Positions 52,807-61,933 of a stretch of DNA of 64,000 nt are shown piece by piece (positions within the stretch are counted from its first letter, which is position 1; each line of letters begins with the position of its first letter). Below the pieces are notes generated by a model. The model ran no database searches, had not been told where the DNA came from, and saw nothing but the letters and a program-made list of their open reading frames with translations. Where the stretch lies: assembly GCF_000220705.2 (NCBI RefSeq), contig NZ_CP023202.1, forward strand, positions 2,728,001 to 2,792,000, read 5' to 3'. The stretch is from Streptomyces xinghaiensis S187. GTDB lineage: Bacteria > Actinomycetota > Actinomycetes > Streptomycetales > Streptomycetaceae. A program made the position numbers and the translations under genes.

Positions 52807-54987
52807 GTGGCGGGGACAGGCGAGGGCGGGATGACGTCGGGCGGGACCGGGCCGGCCGCCGCGTCCGGGTACGCGGACGGTCCGGCGCTGGCCGCTGCCG
52901 TGCGGTCGGTCCTGGCGCGCCTCGACGCCCACGCCGCCCGCGCCCGGACGTCCACCCGGCCGGAGACCGGCGGCCCCGGCACCGCCCGCCCGGCCTCCCC
53001 CGGTCCGGCGCCCGGGCCCGTCCCCGGCGCGCGTCCGGCAGCGTCCGGGACGGAATCCCACCCGGCTCCCGCCCGTGCCCACACCGACGCCCCGGGCCCG
53101 GGCACCGGACCGGACCGGCCCGGGGAGGAGCCGTCCGCCGGCTCCGGGCCGGGGGCTCCCGAGCGGTCCGCGTCCGGCGGCCCCGCCACCCTCGACGCCC
53201 TCGTGGCCTGCTTCGGCCTCAGCTCCTTCGAACGCGATGTCCTGCTGCTCGCCGCTGCCGCCGAGCTGGAGCCGACCACCGCCTCCCGTTGCGCCGCCGC
53301 GAGCGGGGACCCCGAGCGCCCGTACCCGACGTTCTCCCTCGCCCTGGCCGCGCTGACCGAGCCCCATTGGAGCGCCCTCACCCCCGTGGCCCCGCTGCGC
53401 CGCTGGCGGCTGGTCGAGCTGGACGACGAGACCCGGCTGACCACGTCCCGTCTCCGTACGGACGAGCGCATCCTGCACTTCCTCCTCGGCTCGCCGTACC
53501 TGGACGCCCGGCTGCACGGCCTGCTGCGGCGGGTGCCGCTCCCGGCCGGCCTCCCGCCGTCGTACGAGACCGCCGCGCGGCGGATCGCCACCGGCTGGGC
53601 GGAGTCCGGACCGGGCGTGCCGCCGCGCGTGGAGCTGGTCGGCGGCGACCGGCACACCCGGGAGGAGATCGCCGCGTCCGCCGCCCGCCGCAGCGGCCTC
53701 GGGCTCTACGCGATGGCCGCCGAGGACGTGCCGTCCGGTCCCGCCGAGCGCGACCGTCTCTCCCGGCTCTGGCAGCGCGAGGCGATCCTGCTGCCCGCCG
53801 CGCTGCTGCTGGAGAGCGGCGAGCTGGACCGCGAACAGGCCGCGGCGGCCGACGCGTTCATCGCGGGCGCCGCCGTGCCGCTGGTCGTCGCCAGTACGGA
53901 CGCCCGGCCCGCCACGCACGCGACACGCGGCGAGCGGATCACCGTCCCGGAGCTCGGCGACGAGGAGCAGCTGCGGCTGTGGACCGAGGCGTTCAGCGGT
54001 GTGCCGGGGGTCGGCGAGGAGCAACTGCGGGAGCTCGTCGCGCAGTTCTCGCTGCCGCCGCACGTCGTGCGGTCCGCCGCCGCGACCGTGCGCCGCGGCC
54101 TCGCCGGCGGGGAGGCCGCCGTCTCCGGCGCGCAGGGGCTCGCGTGGGCGGCCGGGCTGACCGAGGCCCGGATGGGCCTGGACGAGCTGGGCCGTCGGAT
54201 CGAACCGGAGGCCGGCTGGGAGGATCTGGTGCTGCACGAGCGCCAGTTGCGCATCCTGCGCGAGATCGTGGCGCACGTACGGCAGCGCGGCACCGTCCAC
54301 CAGGAGTGGGGCTTCGCGCGGACGCTGCGCCGGGGCCTCGGCGTCACCGCGCTCTTCGCGGGCGGCTCGGGCACCGGCAAGACCCTCGCGGCCGAGGTGA
54401 TGGCCAAGGAGCTGGGGCTGGACCTCTTCGTCATCGACCTCTCGCAGGTCGTGTCGAAGTACATCGGCGAGACCGAGAAGAACCTGCGCAAGGTGTTCGA
54501 CGCTGCGGAGCGCGGCGGGGCCCTGCTGCTGTTCGACGAGGCCGACGCGCTGTTCGGCAAACGCAGCGAGGTCAAGGACAGCCACGACCGGTACGCGAAC
54601 CTGGAGGTCAGCTATCTGCTGATGCGGATGGAGGCCTACCGGGGCCTGGCGATCCTCACCACGAACATGAAGAAGGCCCTGGACACGGCCTTCATGCGGC
54701 GCATCCGTTTCGTCGTCGACTTCCCGTTCCCCGGGGAGGCCGAGCGGGCCGAGATCTGGCGCCGGGTGCTGCCCGCGCAGGCGCCGGTCAAGGACATCGA
54801 ACCGGAGCGGCTGGCGCAGCTCACCGTGGCGGGCGGCTCCATCCGCAACATCGCGCTGGCGGGCGCCTTCCTCGCGGCGGAGGAGGGCGAGTCGCTCCGG
54901 ATGCGGCACATGCTGGCCGCCGCCCGCACCGAGTACCTGAAGCTGGAACGCTCCCTGACGCCCTCGGAGGTCCGCGGATGGATCTGA
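52807..54987 (+). CDS. cis15: eCIS AAA+ ATPase (Cis15-like)
   Basis: Assembly-associated ATPase of eCIS clusters, cytoplasmic. 726 residues. After a Pro/Gly/Thr-rich N-terminal tail (about 1-125) comes a helical domain ('LDALVACFGLSSFERDVLLLAAAAELEP'), a degenerate first P-loop-type domain, then the active AAA+ module. Walker A GGSGTGKT is at residues 519-526. Walker B in 'LLLFDEADALFG' has the catalytic Asp-Glu at 577-578. 'VEVSYLLMRMEAYRGLAILTTN' type sensor-1 and 'FMRRIRFVVDFPFPGEAERAEIW' arginine-finger regions follow. GTG start with GGGAGGG upstream; it overlaps the next gene by 10 bases. Confidence 0.94.
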   Translation: MAGTGEGGMTSGGTGPAAASGYADGPALAAAVRSVLARLDAHAARARTSTRPETGGPGTARPASPGPAPGPVPGARPAASGTESHPAPARAHTDAPGPGTGPDRPGEEPSAGSGPGAPERSASGGPATLDALVACFGLSSFERDVLLLAAAAELEPTTASRCAAASGDPERPYPTFSLALAALTEPHWSALTPVAPLRRWRLVELDDETRLTTSRLRTDERILHFLLGSPYLDARLHGLLRRVPLPAGLPPSYETAARRIATGWAESGPGVPPRVELVGGDRHTREEIAASAARRSGLGLYAMAAEDVPSGPAERDRLSRLWQREAILLPAALLLESGELDREQAAAADAFIAGAAVPLVVASTDARPATHATRGERITVPELGDEEQLRLWTEAFSGVPGVGEEQLRELVAQFSLPPHVVRSAAATVRRGLAGGEAAVSGAQGLAWAAGLTEARMGLDELGRRIEPEAGWEDLVLHERQLRILREIVAHVRQRGTVHQEWGFARTLRRGLGVTALFAGGSGTGKTLAAEVMAKELGLDLFVIDLSQVVSKYIGETEKNLRKVFDAAERGGALLLFDEADALFGKRSEVKDSHDRYANLEVSYLLMRMEAYRGLAILTTNMKKALDTAFMRRIRFVVDFPFPGEAERAEIWRRVLPAQAPVKDIEPERLAQLTVAGGSIRNIALAGAFLAAEEGESLRMRHMLAAARTEYLKLERSLTPSEVRGWI

Positions 54988-55415
54988 ACGGGACACGTCG
55001 GAACGAGACGGGACGGAACGCGGCGGGGCCGACGACGGGAGCTCTGCCCGACGGGACGCCGCGGTCCGCCGGGCCGGAGCGGGCCCGTCCGCCCCGGGAG
55101 ATCCGGGTCGAGATCGGCGAACTGGTGCTCGACGGCTTCGACGCCCGTGTCGACACCGACCGGGTGACGGCCGCCTTCCGCGCCGAACTCACCCGGCTCG
55201 TACGGGAGCGGGGCGTGCCGCTGGCGTCCGGCGGCCGGGACCTGACGGTGGAGGCCCTGTCCGGGCTGCCGCCGCTGCCGCGCACCGCCTCACCCGCCCG
55301 GCTGGGCGAGGCCCTGGCGCGCGCGGTGCACGCGGGGCTCTCGGGGGACGGCGCGCCGGACGCCTCCGGCGGCCCGGAGCGGCGGCCGGGTTCAACGGGA
55401 CGGGGGCGCACATGA
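54978..55415 (+). CDS. Small eCIS-associated protein of unknown function
   Basis: 145 residues. The first 45 are low complexity. The core 'REIRVEIGELVLDGFDARVDTDRVTAAFRAELTRLVRERGVPL' resembles a beta strand/hairpin plus helix and repeats the 'V-x-I-G-x-L' pattern of the protein at 50896-51627. It ends in a Ser/Gly/Arg tail that overlaps the giant gene by 4 bases. GGAGG lies 7 bases before the ATG. Placed between the ATPase and the DUF4157 giant, it may help load or dock that protein; this is inference. Confidence 0.75.
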   Translation: MDLNGTRRNETGRNAAGPTTGALPDGTPRSAGPERARPPREIRVEIGELVLDGFDARVDTDRVTAAFRAELTRLVRERGVPLASGGRDLTVEALSGLPPLPRTASPARLGEALARAVHAGLSGDGAPDASGGPERRPGSTGRGRT

Positions 55416-58400
55416 GTTCGCACGCGTCACAGGACTCCCGCGCGGAGACGGCGCGGAACGCCAAGCGCCGCAAGCGCACGGAGCGGTCGGGGAAGAACAC
55501 CGCGCCCGAGCCCAAGGACATCGTCAGCGGCGCCGGGCAGCCGCTCGACCTGAGCGTGCGCCGGGAGCTGGAGGAGCGGCTCGGCCACGACTTCAGCCGC
55601 GTACGCCTGCACACCGACCGGGACGCGGGCGCGCTCACCGACCTGCTGGGCGCGGACGCCATCGCGGTCGGCCAGGACATTTTCTTCCGCGAGGGCACGT
55701 ACCGGCCGGGGACGGCGGACGGGCAGCGGCTGCTGGCGCACGAGCTGCTGCACACCGTGCAGAACCCGGACGGCCTCGGCGCCCTGCGCGCCGGCCGCGA
55801 CCTGGGCGCGGTGAGCCTGCCGGAGCAGACGGTCGAACGCGAGGCGGAGTCGGCGGCACAGGAGTCCGTACGGAACGCGATGCTGGGCTCCGTACGCGAG
55901 GACGAGCCGGCGGCCGGGGTCGAAGCGGGACAGCCGACCCCGGGCTGGCTGCGCTACGCGACGGTGGACGCGGACCGGCGGCGGGCGGAACTGCTGGACC
56001 CGGCGACGCTGGTGGACCGGCTGGCGAACTCGATCGTGCGCTCCCTGCGCGGCGACCCGGAGGACCGGTCGAAGCGGACCCGCATGCAGTTGGCCCGGCT
56101 GCCGGAGGACTTGCAGGAGTCGGTCCTCGACCGGCTGGAGGCGAGGCTCCTCAGCTCGGAGCACGAGCGGGTGCTCGACCTCGTGGAGGAGATCGAGGAC
56201 CGGGACGACGACTTCGGGCAGGAGTCGCACGGGGCCCCGCGGATCGAGCCGGATCTCGCCGAGGAGCTGCGGTTCCAGGAGGAGACGCGGCAGCGGTCGG
56301 CCGAGGAGGAGCAGCAGCGCGAGCAGCGGCCGCCGACCGCGCCCGGCCCGGAGAAGGACCGGTCCGACGACGGCGGCGCGACCGGCAGCACCCCGCAGAA
56401 CGGCGGCGAGCAGGGGGAGAACGCCACCACCCCGCAGGGCGGAAGCACGCAGGAGCAGCAGCCGGGCGGCGCGGATTCCAGCGGTACGGCGGCCGGGGAG
56501 CAGCAGACGGAGAGTCCGGCTGCGGCCCCCGCGCAGGAGGCGGCGGCTTCCCGGGGCCAGGGCGGCTCCGCCGACGCCGAGTCCGACGACGGTGCCGCGG
56601 GCGGCGAGCAGAAGAACGCCGAAGAGGGCGCGGAGCAGACCGAGCAGGAGAGCACCCCGGCCGCGAGCGAGGAGGAATCCGCGGCCAGGAACCGGCCGGG
56701 CGCGGCGGAGGCCCTGGTGGCGGGCCAGCAGGTCAAGAAGGAGGACAAGGCCGGGCAGGAGAAACCCACGGGCTCTCCGACGACGGCCGGTCAGGACACC
56801 CAGTTCTCCCGTGCCGTCAGCACCCTGGACGGCGTACGGGGACAGGATCTCGACGAGCTGGCGGAGGAGCCCGACGAGGACCCGTTCGGCCAGGGCAGCC
56901 GGTCCGAGGTCGAGGTCGGAGGCGCTCCGAAGAGCGCCTGGGACATCAAGCTCCAGCCGGAGGACTTCCTCCCGCAGCAGGACCTCGACGTGTCCGCAGT
57001 GCCGACCGCGGACGAGCTGGACCCGTCCTCCTCCGCCGCCCCCGCCATGCCGTCCTTCCCCGCTCCGCCGGAGACCCGGGCCGACAAGGTGCAGGCCGAG
57101 CGTGACGCGGAGGACGCCGAGGACGCGGCGGCCGAGGCCGAGCCGGAGGAGAAGGACCACACCGCCGGCTCCGAGACACCCGAGCGGTCACCGGAGACCG
57201 AGGGCACCGGCCCGGACGGGCAGCCGGGCGGGCTCGACCTGGAGAAGCCGGAGGCGCGGCCCGGCCCGGGCACGGTGTCGAAGGACCCCAAGGCCGGTGC
57301 CGACCCGAAGGAGGGACCGGTCGCGGCGCAGACCGCGGTGCAGGAGGGTCCCGCCGGTTCCGAGAAGGAAGAGAAGACCGAGGAGCAGTCCGCCAAGGAG
57401 GAGAAGGGCACCTCGGCCAAGGGGGAGGAGTCGGGGAAGAACCCGGAGAAGGCGTCCCAGGAGGCGGCGGGCGGACAGTCGGCGGAGAAGGACCCGGCGG
57501 CCGAGGAGGGCAAGGGCGGCCCGGCCGGTGAGAGCCAGGGCCAGACGCAGCAGGAGTCGGCCGAGGGCGGCGGCAAGAGCGAGCCGGCGGCGGAGGCGCA
57601 GGACACGTCCGCCGCGCGGGACAGCCATGTCTCCGGCGGGTCCAACGCCGACGTTCCGGGCGGCGCGAGCAGTGACGCGGCCTCGGGCTCGCAGAGCGGA
57701 CCGTCGGGCGGTCCCGCGCAGACGGAGGAGAGTCCCACCACCACGGACGCCCCGGCGGCACGGACCTCCGCACCGGCTGCGCCCGCGCCGAAGAAGGCCC
57801 CGGCCGCGGCACCCGCGCCCACCGCGGCGCCGAAGCCCGAGACGGAGAAGCCGAAGTCCTCCCCCGCCAAGTCCGGCTCGGCGGCCAAGGCACCACGGGG
57901 CGGAGGCGGCGGCGGAGGTCCGGCCAAGGGAGGCAGGGGGAAGGGCAAGAAGAAGGACACCGGCGCGGCCCCGAACCTCTCCCAGGTGTCCCCGGAAGCC
58001 GGCCTGTCCACGGCCTCGACGCTCAAGCCGCACAAGGCAATGGAGGCGATGGGCGGAGTCAGCGGCTCCGTGGACCGCACCGTCGGCGACGAGCACCAGC
58101 AACTCGCTGCCTCCCCGCCGTCGCTGGAACGCCCGGCGGGTGCTCCGCAGACCCTTCAGGGGCAGCCCAAGACCGACGCGCCCGCCCAGTACTCCGAGGA
58201 CGAGGCCGCGAAGTCGGAGGCGCCGGAGGGCGAGAAGGCGGAGGTCAAGGGCGCAAAGGAGCCCGAGGGCGACATCGAGGCCGAGAAGGCCGAGGAGCCC
58301 GGCGGCTGGGACACGTTCAAGATGGCGCTCGGCTTCGGCCTCGGCAAGGTTGCGAGCTGGCTGGGCTTCGAGGTGGACGCCTCCGAACTGGCGGCCAAGT

Positions 58401-61400
58401 TCGCCGGGCTGCCGACGAAGGACGAGGCGCTCAAGCAAGCCCAGGCGGGGAACGCGCCGGGCGTCGGGATGAAGGACGCCGCCGACGGCACGGCGGACGA
58501 GCAGGGCGCCGCCGTCGACAGCAAGGGCGAGGACACCGTCGCGACGGGCCGCGACGACGCGAACCGCAAGATGGGCGAGGACCAGGTCTACCCGGACGCT
58601 CCCAAGGAGCAGATGCGGGCCAAGGTCCCGGGCGCACAGGGCGGCAAGGGCGGCGGCCCGGGCGGCGGCGGAGCCGGCACGGGTGTGGTCCCGCCCGAGG
58701 CGGCGTCCGAGGTCGCGGAGCACGACAAGGGCCCGGAGTTCCAGGCCGCGTTCAGCAAGGGCCAGAGCGACATGTCCAGCGGCCGGCAGGCCAAGGACAA
58801 GGACTTCCGGGTCTCCCAGCAGAAACACAAGGAGCAGGTCGACTCCGAGGTCGCGAAGAACACCGAGAGCCAGGCGGGCGAACGCGAGAAGGCGATGAGC
58901 GAGGTCACCGCCGAACGCGAGAACTGGCGCACGGAGCAGGACAAGGAGCTGGAAAGCCTCGGCACCAAGAAGACCGAGCGCCACGAGAAGGTCCGCAAGG
59001 ACGTCAAGGACAAGGAAGAGGAGACCGACAAGGACACCGAGAAGGAGAAGGAGGACAGCGACAAGAAGATCAAGGACAAGAACACCGAGGCCGAGAAGGA
59101 CGCCGAGAAGAAGCGCGACAGCAGCGTCGAGGAATCCGGAAACTGGGTCACCAAGGCGTTCGACTGGATCAAGCAAAAAGTCATCGAGATCAAGAACGCG
59201 ATCGTCAGCGTCATCAAGAACGCGCGCGAGGCGGTCATCGGCTTCATCAAGAACTTCAAGGAGACGGTCGAGCGCTGGATCAACGAGGCGCGCGAGGCCA
59301 TCGTCGAGGCCATCAAGAACTTCATCGACGATCTGATCGAGTTCGCCAAGGCCATGGTGCGGGCCGTCATCGAACTGGCCAACCGGATCCGGAAGTTCAT
59401 CACCGACCTGATCGCCGCCGCGATCGCCCTGGTCAACAAGCTCGCCAACATGCTCAAGCAGATCATCAGCGATCTGCTCAACGCCATCGGCAAGCTGCTG
59501 AGCAGCCTCCTGGAGATTCTCAGGAAGGCGCTCCTGGACGTCGTGAAGGCCGTCAGGGACGCCATCAAGACGGTCCTCGAATACGCCTCCAAACTACTCG
59601 CCGCGCTCGGCGACTTCATGCTGATCGCCGTCGACTTCCTCTCCGACCCGGGCGGCTGGCTGAGCGGCGCGAAGAACTCCGCGGTGGACGGTTCGAAGAA
59701 CCACCTGTTCGCCGAGGTGAAGGCCGCGGTCAAGGAATGGTTCCAGTCCAAGATCGAGGAGATCCTGGGCATCCCGAAGGCGATCATCGACAAGCTGATC
59801 AAGGGTGGCTACACCCTGGAAAAGATCGTCAAGGAGACGTGGGACGCCATCGTGCCCTCGCTCCCCTTCATCATCGGCGAGATCGTCATCACCAAGGTCG
59901 TCGCCAAGCTGATCCCGGGCGCGGGCTGGGCCATGGCCGTCATCGACGCCATCAGGGTGGCCATCGGCGCCCTGGGCGAGATCCTGCGCGCGATCGGCGC
60001 GGTCATCACCTGGCTGAAGGCCGTCCGCCAGGGAGGCGCGGGCGTCCTGTTCGCGAAGGCCGTGGCCGCCGGCATCGTGGCGCTCCTCGAACTCGCCTAC
60101 GAGGCGCTGCTGAGCGGCATCGGCAAGTACATCGGCAAGGTGGGCCGCCGGCTCAAGGGCGTGGCGGCGAAGCTCGGCAAGAAGAAGGACAAGCCGGGGG
60201 ACAAGAAGGACGCGGGCGGGGACGGCTCGGACCCCAAGAAGAACACGGACAAGGACAAGGGCGGCGACAAGAAGGACCAGGACCGTCCCGGCACCCAGAA
60301 GCCCACCACGAAGACCTCGGACACCCCGGGCAGCACCCGCCCGACCACGACAAAACCGAAGCCGGACACGTCGAAGCCGGACACGAAGCCGAGCACGAAA
60401 CCGGACGGCAAGCCCGACCGGAAGAAGGACACCGACAAGCCCGGCGCCAAGCCGGACACGGGCAAGCCCGGCCCGAAGAAGGACCAGGACAACACCCCGA
60501 GCACCCCCAACAGGCCGAAGGGCCCGTCCGACAGGGACGGCGACAGCACCAGGCCCAGGGGCACGGACACGGACACCAAGCCGAAGCCGGACAAGGACGA
60601 CGACAAGCCGGCCACGACGCCCCCGTCCCCGAAGCCCAAGCCGAAGGACAAGGACAGGGACGCCGACAGCACCAAGCCGAAGGAAGACACCCCAGGCAAG
60701 CCCAAGAACAAGGACGACGACTCCACCCAGCCCAAGAAGGACGACCCGCCCTCGACGAAGCCCAAGAACAAGGACGGGGACAGCACGAAGCCGGACAAGG
60801 ACGACGACAAGGACGGCCCGGGGCGCCCGAAGTCCGACAAGGACAAAGAGGAACGGAAGAAGGAAGAGGAATCTCCGGATGCTCTGGATCAGCGACTGGA
60901 CATCATAACGGCGCGTATCCGTGCATACCTTCTCCCGAAGTTGAGGGAGGGGATACCGGAGAACACTTTCGACGCGACCCTCATCGCCCTGCGGAACCGG
61001 TACCGCCTGAGAAGTTTGCGAGCCTACGGCAACCCTGACATCGACGTCATCGCCAGGCTGAATCCGACTTCGAACCCGGTGGATGCAGTCCGTACGGATG
61101 AGCCGGGACAACCGCAACCGATCATCCGCCTGGAAGAAGAAGAAAGGCCGCTCCCCCCAACAGATTACCCCGACCTTCCGCCCGGTGTGCGCGCGAACGA
61201 GGTCACCAAGGTTCATTACCTGCACAAACCCATCAGGCAGGGCGAGCCGGCCGGTGCCGCAAATGATAAAGAAGGCGAGAACCCTCCTGGCCACAAAAAG
61301 GAGATGCGGTACTGGCCGGATGCGATCGTCAAAATGCACTTGATTCCCGACAAAATGGGTGGCCCTGCCACCGGCGCGAATCTGGTTCCCGCCCCCTCGC

Positions 61401-61933
61401 GCACGAACAGCCGCTTCAATACACAGGTGGAAACCCCTGCGGTGAACGAAGCGAAATCATCAGACAAATCCATGTCCTGGTACAAAGCTGTGGTCCAATT
61501 CTCACACCCCTCCCCATGGGAGAATTTCCCCTCACGTATTACCGGGTCGTGGAATACGTACGAACCATCTGACAAGGAAGCCAGCGGCTGGAAGGAAAAA
61601 ACGGCAACACCCGACAAGACGTACTCGGAACCCGTAGCCATCCCTCGCAAGCCAGACGAAGACTGGAAGATCAGAGTCAGCGACCAGTACGAGTCTAAAA
61701 CTCGCCTCAAGGAACGGTTGACAAGTCCAAGGCCTCCCATTCGGAAGCCATCGAAACGACTCCTGGAAGATATCCTGGAGATGGCCCAGGAAAGGAAGTT
61801 CGACAACGCGGACGACCTTCTCGATCGCTTGAGGAAGAAGGGAAAATACACAAAGGATGAGATCGACGGCATCGAGGAAGCGCTACGCGGCCTGGACAGA
61901 GAAGATCTGATCGACTACGAGCCCTTGGAATAG
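55412..61933 (+). CDS. Giant DUF4157 (eCIS core) protein with C-terminal nuclease-like toxin domain
   Basis: 2173 residues, the longest gene here. Layout: DUF4157 at about 40-116, with its HEXXH motif HELLH at 110-114; a helical part to about 285; an acidic Glu/Ala/Ser/Gly/Pro low-complexity stretch at about 287-1100; a Lys/Glu-rich coiled coil at about 1123-1240; a long amphipathic and hydrophobic helical region at about 1243-1587 ('FIIGEIVITKVVAKLIPGAGWAMAVI'); a Lys/Asp/Pro/Thr linker at about 1588-1823; and a C-terminal domain at about 1825-2173. The last has His1976 in HLIPD, then GG, Asn1990 in NLVP and Asn1999, like NucA-type His-Me finger nucleases. DUF4157 marks eCIS cargo in many clusters. 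The C-terminal DNA is much lower in GC than the rest, as expected of a swapped toxin tip. Confidence 0.87.
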   Translation: MSSHASQDSRAETARNAKRRKRTERSGKNTAPEPKDIVSGAGQPLDLSVRRELEERLGHDFSRVRLHTDRDAGALTDLLGADAIAVGQDIFFREGTYRPGTADGQRLLAHELLHTVQNPDGLGALRAGRDLGAVSLPEQTVEREAESAAQESVRNAMLGSVREDEPAAGVEAGQPTPGWLRYATVDADRRRAELLDPATLVDRLANSIVRSLRGDPEDRSKRTRMQLARLPEDLQESVLDRLEARLLSSEHERVLDLVEEIEDRDDDFGQESHGAPRIEPDLAEELRFQEETRQRSAEEEQQREQRPPTAPGPEKDRSDDGGATGSTPQNGGEQGENATTPQGGSTQEQQPGGADSSGTAAGEQQTESPAAAPAQEAAASRGQGGSADAESDDGAAGGEQKNAEEGAEQTEQESTPAASEEESAARNRPGAAEALVAGQQVKKEDKAGQEKPTGSPTTAGQDTQFSRAVSTLDGVRGQDLDELAEEPDEDPFGQGSRSEVEVGGAPKSAWDIKLQPEDFLPQQDLDVSAVPTADELDPSSSAAPAMPSFPAPPETRADKVQAERDAEDAEDAAAEAEPEEKDHTAGSETPERSPETEGTGPDGQPGGLDLEKPEARPGPGTVSKDPKAGADPKEGPVAAQTAVQEGPAGSEKEEKTEEQSAKEEKGTSAKGEESGKNPEKASQEAAGGQSAEKDPAAEEGKGGPAGESQGQTQQESAEGGGKSEPAAEAQDTSAARDSHVSGGSNADVPGGASSDAASGSQSGPSGGPAQTEESPTTTDAPAARTSAPAAPAPKKAPAAAPAPTAAPKPETEKPKSSPAKSGSAAKAPRGGGGGGGPAKGGRGKGKKKDTGAAPNLSQVSPEAGLSTASTLKPHKAMEAMGGVSGSVDRTVGDEHQQLAASPPSLERPAGAPQTLQGQPKTDAPAQYSEDEAAKSEAPEGEKAEVKGAKEPEGDIEAEKAEEPGGWDTFKMALGFGLGKVASWLGFEVDASELAAKFAGLPTKDEALKQAQAGNAPGVGMKDAADGTADEQGAAVDSKGEDTVATGRDDANRKMGEDQVYPDAPKEQMRAKVPGAQGGKGGGPGGGGAGTGVVPPEAASEVAEHDKGPEFQAAFSKGQSDMSSGRQAKDKDFRVSQQKHKEQVDSEVAKNTESQAGEREKAMSEVTAERENWRTEQDKELESLGTKKTERHEKVRKDVKDKEEETDKDTEKEKEDSDKKIKDKNTEAEKDAEKKRDSSVEESGNWVTKAFDWIKQKVIEIKNAIVSVIKNAREAVIGFIKNFKETVERWINEAREAIVEAIKNFIDDLIEFAKAMVRAVIELANRIRKFITDLIAAAIALVNKLANMLKQIISDLLNAIGKLLSSLLEILRKALLDVVKAVRDAIKTVLEYASKLLAALGDFMLIAVDFLSDPGGWLSGAKNSAVDGSKNHLFAEVKAAVKEWFQSKIEEILGIPKAIIDKLIKGGYTLEKIVKETWDAIVPSLPFIIGEIVITKVVAKLIPGAGWAMAVIDAIRVAIGALGEILRAIGAVITWLKAVRQGGAGVLFAKAVAAGIVALLELAYEALLSGIGKYIGKVGRRLKGVAAKLGKKKDKPGDKKDAGGDGSDPKKNTDKDKGGDKKDQDRPGTQKPTTKTSDTPGSTRPTTTKPKPDTSKPDTKPSTKPDGKPDRKKDTDKPGAKPDTGKPGPKKDQDNTPSTPNRPKGPSDRDGDSTRPRGTDTDTKPKPDKDDDKPATTPPSPKPKPKDKDRDADSTKPKEDTPGKPKNKDDDSTQPKKDDPPSTKPKNKDGDSTKPDKDDDKDGPGRPKSDKDKEERKKEEESPDALDQRLDIITARIRAYLLPKLREGIPENTFDATLIALRNRYRLRSLRAYGNPDIDVIARLNPTSNPVDAVRTDEPGQPQPIIRLEEEERPLPPTDYPDLPPGVRANEVTKVHYLHKPIRQGEPAGAANDKEGENPPGHKKEMRYWPDAIVKMHLIPDKMGGPATGANLVPAPSRTNSRFNTQVETPAVNEAKSSDKSMSWYKAVVQFSHPSPWENFPSRITGSWNTYEPSDKEASGWKEKTATPDKTYSEPVAIPRKPDEDWKIRVSDQYESKTRLKERLTSPRPPIRKPSKRLLEDILEMAQERKFDNADDLLDRLRKKGKYTKDEIDGIEEALRGLDREDLIDYEPLE

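Noticed and set aside
52534..54996. 820-codon minus-strand frame opposite the AAA+ ATPase
   Set aside because: A mirror of a gene with intact Walker motifs; no start signal and no domain.
60175..60880. Lys/Asp/Pro/Thr stretch as a separate cell-wall-spanning protein
   Set aside because: It is in frame with both flanks of the giant protein and acts as the linker before the toxin domain.
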